DNA from: Stictocephala bisonia
Taxonomy: Eukaryota > Arthropoda > Insecta > Hemiptera > Membracidae
Direction: 5' to 3'
Length of the DNA stretch: 64,000 nucleotides
Assembly (NCBI GenBank): GCA_035578905.1
Contig: JAQJVL010000149.1
Coordinates: 1,488,001 to 1,552,000 of the forward strand
The position numbers and the translations under genes were made by a program. A model generated the notes under the pieces. It had not been told where the DNA came from. It saw nothing but the letters and a program-made list of their open reading frames with translations, and made no database searches. Positions 12,882 through 21,112 of this stretch are shown piece after piece; position 1 is the first letter of the stretch; each line of letters opens with the position of its first letter.

Positions 12882-15503
12882 CTATATTACAATATATTTT
12901 TCAATGTACATTCTAGCAATGTCTCTGGCTCCTGATGCTAAATATATCAAATGAAGGTTAAATGCAGCTTCTTTTTGCAAGTTAAGATGTTTATCGGAGC
13001 TTTCAATGAACTTGCTGTTGAACTCGAGGGCTTTCTTATAATGATGAATGGCGGGAGGAAGAAGACCCAATTGATGAAGTGCTCTTCCAATGTTAAAATA
13101 AGACTCTTGAAGGCCTTCCGGGCCTCTCAACTCTTTATACTTCCAGAAATAAGCTACTGCCTGGGTAACTAGCGAATGTTTCTTGGCAGAAAATTTCTGA
13201 CATGCCATTTGACAGAGAGTAATGCCAATCAAAAATGCCATCATGGCAGAGTTGTCTTTTTGAAATACAGCTGTATAATCACTTAAAGCATATTTGTAAG
13301 TACCAGCCACCAAGCAATTGTTGGCATGAAGAATGGTTAATGCCTTGTGGTGTGGATTTTTAATTAACATTCTCATGAGGAACCTATTGTGGCGACTGTC
13401 ATCAGCTCGCAAGATCATCATATTGAACAAGTTCCAGGATCGTTCACAGTTAATGTTTTTTACAACTAAGGATCTAACCATGTTGTATCCGAAGTAAGCA
13501 TCACTATTATAGTAGCAAGCACTCAAGCAGAGAAGATCTATTTCATGAGAAAATACACTGGTAAATTTATGTGATCCTTGAGCAGAAAAAGCCAGTCGCT
13601 GAAGCGTGTCAAATTTTCCCAATTCCAAACAAAGTTCACAAACAGACAAAAAAAGTTTCCACTCCTCTTCTAAAGATGGTTCACTGAAAGTTTGACTGAA
13701 CTCTCCTTTTAATTCATCACCTTGACTAAAAGTTTTTTGAAGATTCTTGTTTTCTTTGATGACAGTTCTTTTCCTATCAGATCTCATTGTTGTCAAAGCA
13801 TTCAAGTCTTCTTTGTTATTAATATGCACCAAATGCCGGGATAGAAACAGCATTGCTACAGCTATGAACTGCTCTTTTTGATCAGGCATCTTTTGTAACA
13901 ATAAACAACGCTCATACAAGAGAGCTGTGTTGAGAATTTCACTATCTTCATCTTGTGTAAGTACTTCTAGAGCTTGGTCTCGACGACCAAGACTGTTTAA
14001 TAGTTCACTTACGGCAAGCCTTGCTCCCAAAAGTTGAGGAGCTCTCTCAACAACTATCAAATACGCTTTTATGGACTCTTCAACATTGTTCAGCGCCTTC
14101 AAACATTCTGCCATTCTTAACCAAATTGCTGGTAAATTGTAATTATTACTTACAGTGAGGGGAGTCAGTAACTCCATCGCTTCTTTAAATTTATTCTCAG
14201 AAATTAATGCCTCAGCTACATCGAAGTAAACATCTCCTGCTTCTTCAGGATTCATGTTTTTAATTTGTACAAAAAATTTGTCTAGTAAATGGAATGCTTT
14301 CAAATGAACTAAAATAATAACAAGTTTGTTAAAAATATCAATTACCAAATTTTCTGGTGGAGTACAATTGAGGATTTTAATTTCATCATCTTTTTGATGA
14401 CTTTCTATTTCAACATCACAAAATGTTTTCAATATAATTATACATGTCTTAAAGTCTTTCAAGCCGATTAAGACTTCAAGCATTATATTTACAATTTCAG
14501 TATTTATCATATTAGGATACTTATCAAAAAATGTTTGAAGGGCCTCTTTAGCTTTATCTAAACGATTTTTTTCATGATACCTTTGAGCTAGCATCTTTGT
14601 TATGTCAACAAGTTTTTCACCATGATGTGACTCGACATGGCGCAAAAGTCTCAAATAGGTTTTTAATTCAGAATTTGTGTCACCAATTTCCTTATACATT
14701 GTTGCTAATTTGATGTAAAGATCAAAATCTTTGTTGTCAGCATGCACTGCTTTGCTATAGCAAGTAATAGCTTGTCGCACTTCACCTCTATCTTCTGATC
14801 TTTCGGCCAAGTTTATCCAGAGATGTTTAGATGCTCGAGGATTTAAATGGGCTGCCAACAACGATACTTGTAGAGATTTTTCAGAATCACCTTTCTCATC
14901 ATACAAACTTGCCAAAGTTTCAAAAGGCTCAGGAGCCCTGGGAAATTGGCGTATAACCTCAAAACACATTTTAATAGCATTTTCATGCTCACCACGAGCA
15001 TAGCGCAAGTTTGCTTCTCCCATTAAACCTTTAAGAGCTGGAGGTAAACTATTCCTGCTTCTCAACATTTTTGATCTAAGTTTTTTCTTATTGGTAGCAT
15101 TTTCACTACCAATAAGATTGTCTTTTACTTCAGCTATATTCTTTTCAAAGTCATCATCATCAAACATAGATTTTTTTTCATTTATATCTTCTGAATTACA
15201 ATCAACTTCTTCTTCATCTACAGCTTCTTCATAATCGTTCTCTCCATATTGTGCAGCATATTCACTGAATGAAAGTTGACCTGAGAGAAACTTATTTGTA
15301 AGGTCCTGCTCTTCTTCTTTTGTTCGTTTTATAACAGTCTTTTCACCATCTGAATCAGAGTCTTCTTGAACATTAAGAGAATCCAAATCTAGAAGGGACA
15401 ATTGATCTGATGTTGAAGGTAATTCATCAACTTCCATGCAGACTTCTGTTACTCGACTACCCTTCGACTCCAGGTAAGCTAACAGCCCATCCTTCTCTTC
15501 CAT
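12882..15503 (-). CDS. GTF3C3: General transcription factor 3C subunit 3 (TFIIIC102-like)
   Basis: TPR-rich subunit of TFIIIC, the complex that binds the A and B boxes of tRNA-type genes in the nucleus and recruits TFIIIB for RNA polymerase III. The frame is 873 codons, close to the human length (about 886). The first 150 residues are acidic and low complexity (DSDSDGE and DDDDFEK runs). TPR repeats begin near residue 153 with the family signature LKGLMGEANLRYARGEHENA, followed by further helical repeats to about 560 and again from about 745. The protein ends IEKYIVI. I chose the ATG at 15503 (context AAAATGG); no TPR homology extends upstream. There are no introns in the coding region, whereas the human gene has many. 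No poly-A tract or target duplication that would mark a retrocopy is visible, so a genuine intron-poor gene is the simpler reading. Confidence 0.95.
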   Translation of the reverse strand: MEEKDGLLAYLESKGSRVTEVCMEVDELPSTSDQLSLLDLDSLNVQEDSDSDGEKTVIKRTKEEEQDLTNKFLSGQLSFSEYAAQYGENDYEEAVDEEEVDCNSEDINEKKSMFDDDDFEKNIAEVKDNLIGSENATNKKKLRSKMLRSRNSLPPALKGLMGEANLRYARGEHENAIKMCFEVIRQFPRAPEPFETLASLYDEKGDSEKSLQVSLLAAHLNPRASKHLWINLAERSEDRGEVRQAITCYSKAVHADNKDFDLYIKLATMYKEIGDTNSELKTYLRLLRHVESHHGEKLVDITKMLAQRYHEKNRLDKAKEALQTFFDKYPNMINTEIVNIMLEVLIGLKDFKTCIIILKTFCDVEIESHQKDDEIKILNCTPPENLVIDIFNKLVIILVHLKAFHLLDKFFVQIKNMNPEEAGDVYFDVAEALISENKFKEAMELLTPLTVSNNYNLPAIWLRMAECLKALNNVEESIKAYLIVVERAPQLLGARLAVSELLNSLGRRDQALEVLTQDEDSEILNTALLYERCLLLQKMPDQKEQFIAVAMLFLSRHLVHINNKEDLNALTTMRSDRKRTVIKENKNLQKTFSQGDELKGEFSQTFSEPSLEEEWKLFLSVCELCLELGKFDTLQRLAFSAQGSHKFTSVFSHEIDLLCLSACYYNSDAYFGYNMVRSLVVKNINCERSWNLFNMMILRADDSRHNRFLMRMLIKNPHHKALTILHANNCLVAGTYKYALSDYTAVFQKDNSAMMAFLIGITLCQMACQKFSAKKHSLVTQAVAYFWKYKELRGPEGLQESYFNIGRALHQLGLLPPAIHHYKKALEFNSKFIESSDKHLNLQKEAAFNLHLIYLASGARDIARMYIEKYIVI

Positions 15504-16374
15504 TTTTTCTACTTGTATCTTAACAGCTGCTCACCTACAAAAAAGATTATCTGACAATATAATGTATGGTATATTTGGAACACATTTAATATTTGACCCC
15601 AAAGCTAAGACTAAAATATGGAATCACTAAGAACAAAAACAAATCTAACCATTTAAATGCAATTTTTAGCAGATCACCAATTTTACTTTTATTAAATTCT
15701 GTGTTAATTTAGATATAACAACACCAACTTACTTCAGACAGTTATTAAAAATAAATTCAATTTGTATTTATTTAATTTATATAAACCTTTTAAAATGCAG
15801 ATTTGTTCTATCAATTTAACAATTAAATATACAGATTCACTGATAGAGAAGCAAGTTATTATCCATAGAAAATGAAATCACATTGGATTTAAGCTAAAAT
15901 AGTTATGCTATTGGACATATCAAACTTGCTCTATGTGAATTATTTTTACTGGATAACACAACAAAATGCAGAATAGTTGTAGCAGACTTCATATAATTCA
16001 AAATCACATCAAATGCAAACATACCTGATGTTCTATTAACAAAAACACAAAGTTAAGTTGTGTGTGATATGTTAGGAATTACTGTATACATAGTTATTGC
16101 ATATTACAATAGATTATATAGACAATGAACTATTGAAGTAATTTTACATAATCTAAACACTTTACACAGAATTGTTGATAAAAAATCTTAATAGGAAAAC
16201 AATATGTTTTTTATTGAAAAAAAAGAATCTAAGACTTACTAAGCAATAAGAAAATAATAATACTTAAAAACTGAATTTTTCCTTCTTATATGAGTACATC
16301 TAAACCAGTTATTTCATTTTATCCCCCCAAATAGAACAAGATTTCATTATCAATACTCATAGTGATCTAAAGGA
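15504..16374. other. Intergenic, 5' flank of GTF3C3
   Basis: AT-rich DNA with no recognisable gene. The minus-strand sequence just above the start codon, TTTTTTGTAGGTGAGC, could be a 5' UTR splice acceptor (TTTGTAG) or, equally, contain a donor (AG/GTGAGC). I cannot decide which. Confidence 0.4.
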
Positions 16375-16430
16375 GTGGTTATGTAATTAAACGCCCAAAA
16401 CTCTTTTTGGGCGTTTAATTACATAACCAC
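16375..16430. repeat. Perfect 26-bp-arm hairpin
   Basis: GTGGTTATGTAATTAAACGC at 16375 begins a 26-base arm that is exactly repeated in inverse at 16405-16430, leaving a 4-base CTCT loop. No flanking duplication is evident. It may be the core of a small palindromic mobile element. Confidence 0.9.
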
Positions 16431-16700
16431 TTTTTAACTTAATCAATTATTATTTTAACTCAATCAATTCTTAGATTATTGTAAAATTATCTAGGCAATA
16501 AAAAATCAAATTGTACCTAGGCACAATTTAAACATTGTAATATTTATGTATGTATTATTTTGATAACATTGTATATTTTGTTGAGTTTTTATCAAATTTA
16601 TAATGTAAAAAATATGTTATGATAAAAAATATTCACAGTTTACAAAATAGTAGAGTCATACATTTCTAGATAACTGTTGTTTCAAACCTAAAAATGAGGA

Positions 16701-16827
16701 AAATTATAGATCAAATTGATACTAATTGATGGTTACAATGTAATACTACCAGTAGAGCTGTAAATTATAGATCAAATTGATACTAATTGATGGTTACAAT
16801 GTAATACTACCAGTAGAGCTGTAAATT
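16701..16827 (+). repeat. Two-unit tandem duplication, 61-bp period
   Basis: AAATTATAGATCAAATTGAT begins both units, at 16701 and 16762, and the copies are essentially identical, which implies a recent duplication. Confidence 0.93.
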
Positions 16828-17099
16828 AATCAGAAAATTAAACTTACTACTTTTAAATACATTTTCCTGTAGCATTTTGTGTCAAACAATTATTGATGTG
16901 TCAAATAAAATAGTAATTATCATTTTAGTTTATTTAAAAAAGATAAACTTAATATGCATTACCAGCAAGTTTGTTAATGCATATTAAAAGTTTACATGTG
17001 ATGTATTTAACTTTAAATGACAAATAACAGTATAATAACAGCAGGGACACTTTCACTGCAGCACTTGCAGGATCATACAACTAAACCATATTAACGTTA

Positions 17100-17221
17100 C
17101 ATTGTGTCATGTCTTAAATGGAATAATGATAATAGAAACACTGACGTAACAGATTATACACATTGTGTTATGTCTTAAATGGAATAATGATAATAGAAAC
17201 ACTGACATAACAGATTATAGA
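17100..17221 (+). repeat. Two-unit tandem duplication, 61-bp period
   Basis: CATTGTGTCATGTCTTAAAT (17100) and CATTGTGTTATGTCTTAAAT (17161) start near-identical units. The period is the same as in the duplication at 16701, but the sequence is unrelated. Confidence 0.9.
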
Positions 17222-17367
17222 CATAAGTTAATTGACATTTAATAATAACAGCTGTGGATGTAAATGGTGCAAAAATACATGCTGCTATGATTACTAGCAT
17301 ACAATAGCTTGTTGCCAATTTTCCACAGAGTGTTGCTACTGTTTGTTATTATACTGTGATAATACTC

Positions 17368-17617
17368 ATACACATACTGTGGTACTGACCCACCCGCCCA
17401 CCACACTACTGTGGTACTGATCAATGCCATTGTATGTGTATGGGCGGGTGGTTGGGTCAATACCACTTTACCTGTATGGGCTGGAGGGTGGGTCAGTGTT
17501 ACTATACGTGTATGGGCGGGCGGGTGGGTCAATGCCACTGTACATTATGGGCGGGCGGGTGGATCAATGCCACTGTACGTGTATGGGCGGGTGGGTGGGT
17601 CAATGCCACTGTACATT
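17368..17617 (+). repeat. G-rich minisatellite with quadruplex motifs
   Basis: About five units of roughly 36 bp in plus orientation (GTATGGGCGGGTGGGTCAAT core), preceded by a unit in inverse orientation near 17370-17402. Two units contain four GGG runs separated by single bases (17514-17528 and 17585-17599), the textbook parallel G-quadruplex pattern. The open frames over it repeat every unit and are not genes. Confidence 0.9.
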
Positions 17618-17703
17618 AAATATTCTTAAAAATTAAATCCATTGGTTATGTTAACGGTATTATGCTGATTGGTTGCATTTAACAATAGACACTAAAATAA
17701 ATA

Positions 17704-17927
17704 CCTTTTTTGTTCTGCCACCAATCTTGACTTTTTCAGCATGACCGGTTTCAAAGGATGCCGTCCTCCATCTTCAGGTGCACTTCAATCTGGGCTTTCA
17801 CTTAACACACGCTCTGTGTTAAATGTATTAAGTGAAAGCCCAGAGTGAGGTGCACCTGAAGATGGAGAATCAAATCCTTTGAAACCGGTTGAGCTGAAAA
17901 ACTCAAGATTGGTGGCGTAGCAAAAAA
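17704..17927. mobile_element. Foldback repeat
   Basis: About 100-base arms (17706-17808 and 17826-17926) are inverted copies of each other, sharing CCACCAATCTTGA, ACCGGTTTCAAAGGAT, CCATCTTCAGGTGCAC and GGGCTTTCACTTAA. The spacer is about 17 bases. The arms contain a CCTGAAGATGG...GAAACCGGTT pair often seen in retroelement ends. No coding capacity. Confidence 0.8.
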
Positions 17928-18084
17928 GAGGTACAGTATTTTTCAATCTTCCTGTAAAAATAAAACTTAAGATTAAGTTGTAAAGATAAAATCTTATTTT
18001 CTTTATTAAAACTTATTTTCTTTCTACCAATATTTATATAAATTTGCTTATTATAATACATATACAGTGTGACTGAAACGTCTT

Positions 18085-18345
18085 GGAACAGTTTAATAAG
18101 TTTTGTAACCATCACTTATAAAGCAATGAGACTTGGTTATGTGATATTACCTATAAAGATCTACTTTTGTAAGTGATTATCAGTTTTTAATTTCATCAGT
18201 GGGACAGCCCACAAGGAGTAAGAGGAAAATCTTAAACAAGAGAATAGGTTGAGTTGTACATCAAATTAATGATCAAAACAATGCCACAAAGCAGATTTTA
18301 AAATATAGTAACCATACAAAATGACGGCTGTTTAAATTTACAATC
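18085..18345 (+). repeat. Dispersed repeat copy (inverted mate at 20322-20583)
   Basis: Begins GGAACAGTTTAATAAGTTTT and shares GATCTACTTTTGTAAGTGAT and GGTTGAGTTGTACATCAAAT with the reverse complement of 20322-20583. The two copies form a long, diverged inverted pair around 2 kb of other repeats. Unclassified. Confidence 0.75.
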
Positions 18346-18693
18346 CAGCTTTACTATACTTGATTAGTTTGTTAGATCATTTAGATTGAATCATGAACTT
18401 GTAAAACATCAATACTGTGCCTATAAAATCTATTTTTTTTAAGCAAATCTAAATGATTTTTCAGATTAGGGGAGGGGGATCGTCCCTGAGGAGTCAGAAA
18501 AATATCTTTAAGAGTTCAAACTCTTTATCAAATTAAACATTTTTTATAAGGAGAACCCAACGCTACAAATCCAGCCATAAAAGGTCCGTCCGTCTTACAT
18601 AAAATGGTTGTAGTTGTCCAAATTGAAGTTAACTGAAAATTGACTTAAGATTCCTTCTTTTGCTCTAAGTTAAAAAAGCAAAAAGTATAACCC

Positions 18694-19309
18694 GTCTTGG
18701 ATAGGTATGGCTAAGACTTTCAACATATTGATATATTGAATGATCAATTTATAGCACACCAAATATTGATCTAACGATAATATCGAAAGAAAATTATCAA
18801 CATATTGGGTAACGATTTGTAAATGATTTATCTGTTTAAAATTATGTACTAACTCTTATGTCATTACCAAAAATACAATCATGTTTCGCTGTCACTATTT
18901 AGCATAGCCTACTGAATGTAAAGATTAAATACATTCATCTACACGAAACAAATTGTGTCTGAGGGGTCATATGAAAAAACCACAATAAGAATAATTATAC
19001 CTTAAATTATTATAAAAAAATAATGAAATAACATTGTTATTTTTATTTTTCACATTAAAAAATACCAATAGACTTCTTAGGCACACTAAAAATTAAACAA
19101 ATTAATTCAGTAAACCTACTTGCAATGTATTTTATTTTGAACCGTGATGATTTTGATGAGAGAGAATAACGTCAATATTTAGTGATACATTGGACCAAAA
19201 TATCGATATGGCCGATATTATTGAAAGAAAATATCGATACTAATTTATCAATATACCAAAACGTATTTATCTATATTTCCGTTATATCGTTGCCATCCCT
19301 AGTCCTGGA
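18694..19309. mobile_element. Non-autonomous hAT-like element, 600 bp
   Basis: The element spans 18702-19301 with ends TAGGTATGGC and, on the other strand, TAGGGATGGCAACG. The flanking octamers GTCTTGGA (18694-18701) and GTCCTGGA (19302-19309) differ at one base and read as an aged 8-bp target duplication. The interior is AT-rich with repeated ATATCGATA-like blocks and no transposase. Confidence 0.65.
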
Positions 19310-19406
19310 TATAGGGAAAGGTTTTTTCAAATAGGCAGTGACTTATATATCACAATTGGAAACATTTTAAGAAAACTATAACCCATTTTTTCAGTAATTT
19401 TATTTA

Positions 19407-19612
19407 TTATGAATCCATAACTTAAAAACTTAAGGTAAATTATTCTGATAGTCAGGGTATTGAAAAAGTAGCCTATAGAGATGTTGAAAAACTATATTAA
19501 CATAGGTTATAAGTTCTTTGTTTTGCTGTCTCTGTGTGTGTATTATATGTTTAGAATATTACATCTTGATAAAATTAATCAAAACTACAGTTTCAATTTG
19601 TTAGCTCAATTT
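19407..19612 (+). repeat. Dispersed repeat copy (direct mate at 20676-20866)
   Basis: CTTAAAAACTTAAGGTAAAT, ATGTTGAAAAACTATATTAA and ACATCTTGATAAAATTAATC recur in the same order and orientation 1.27 kb downstream. Unclassified repeat. Confidence 0.75.
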
Positions 19613-19702
19613 TGTACATTTCAAACACAGCCATTTTGGTATGATGTTAGTATGGGCATTATAAAATTTTTGTGTGTGCAAATATCTTAATTTGATATAG
19701 AG

Positions 19703-19810
19703 TACAGTGGTGGCAGTCCGAACCACGCGGTAATCCGAACGAAACTCCCAGCCACTTGCAAACAGCTGTTTTTGTCGCATGTCTCGACTTGTTGGTTTTG
19801 GATACAGATA
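19703..19810 (+). mobile_element. Pogo-like transposon end (single terminus)
   Basis: A TA dinucleotide is followed by CAGTGGTGGCAGTCCGAACC and then ACGCGGTAATCCGAACG, typical of a Tigger/pogo left end. I found no matching right terminus nearby, so this is a truncated copy. Confidence 0.55.
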
Positions 19811-20321
19811 GTAACACTAACAGTAAGTAGTTCTAATACTCATCAGGTGGTATTAGAACTATATTATTCTCAAAGGTGCAATATTCTCAAAAAGTATTTT
19901 TACCTTGAGAGTTGAACATTTTTACATATAATTAACTAGGGGATTTAAATAATTATACTCAATTTGGTAATTTTAAAGTTTGTAATAAAATTATGAAAAA
20001 ATAAAATACAATTGAAATTACTGTTGAAAAAAATATATTTTTAGAACTTTTTTTGTACAAACGCTTAAAAATTGGTCTGTTTGATAATAAAAGGTATACA
20101 AAGATACTAAGTTTGAAAGCTGTGAATGTTATGAAGTTATGAAATTTAACATTGTCGGAATAAGCCTTTCCTACTCCCCTTAAGATATTTTAAGACTCCT
20201 CGTAGGATATGATAAACTATTGAGATTTTCTTTAAAAAATATATTTTAGGCACAGTATCAATGTATTACAAGTTTCTGCTTTACTGTAAAATTGTTCAAC
20301 AAATTAATCAACTATTTATCA

Positions 20322-20583
20322 TGATCAAAGTTGTAAAGTTAAAAAGCCGCAATTTTGAATGGGTACAATATTTTGAAATCTACTTTGCAGCATTGTTTTT
20401 CCTTATTAATTTGATGTACAACTCAACCTATGCTCTTATATAAGATTTTCTTCTGACTCTTGAGGGCAGTTCTGCTGATGAAAACCTGATAATCACTTAC
20501 AAAAGTACATCTTTATTGGTAAAATTGCTAAACTAAGTCTTATTGCTTTATTAGTAATGGTTACAAACTTATTCAACAGTTCC
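20322..20583 (-). repeat. Dispersed repeat copy, inverted mate of 18085-18345
   Basis: The reverse complement of this stretch matches 18085-18345 over its whole length with scattered differences. The short open frame at its edge is not a gene. Confidence 0.75.
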
Positions 20584-20675
20584 ACTACTTTTCAATAACA
20601 CCCACATGGTGTCCCTCAACTACATTCCTAAACTTAAGGAAACGGTTCCTTGGGTTGAAATAAGAAAAAAAATAT

Positions 20676-20866
20676 GAATCCATATCTTAAAAACTTAAGG
20701 TAAATTATTCTGATAGTCAAGATATTGAAAAAGTATAGAGATGTTGAAAAACTATATTAATATAGGTTAAAGTTTGTTGATTTTCTGTCTCTTAAATGTG
20801 CATGTATTATGTTTAGAATACTACACATCTTGATCAAATTAATTAGAAGTACGGTTTCAGTTTAAC
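20676..20866 (+). repeat. Dispersed repeat copy, direct mate of 19407-19612
   Basis: Same block order as 19407-19612 with small indels. Confidence 0.75.
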
Positions 20867-21112
20867 CCAAACGATGTAATAAAACAATAATAAACGTACA
20901 ATTGAGTTGTGTTAGAGGCATAGATTTCAGAGATAAAATTAAAAATTGCTGTAATTGTTATCCAATATTACTTCAATCGCAAACTATTATAACAAAGTTA
21001 AGCTTAATAAGTTAGTTGAATATTTTAAGAAATTAATAATTTTACTGCCATATATTAATTGAAAGATAAATAATGCACTGAATTACCATTAATGAGATAA
21101 GCTATATGAACG

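Noticed and set aside
17239..17636. Several overlapping open frames on both strands
   Set aside because: All follow the 36-bp minisatellite period; stop-free only because the unit length is a multiple of three.
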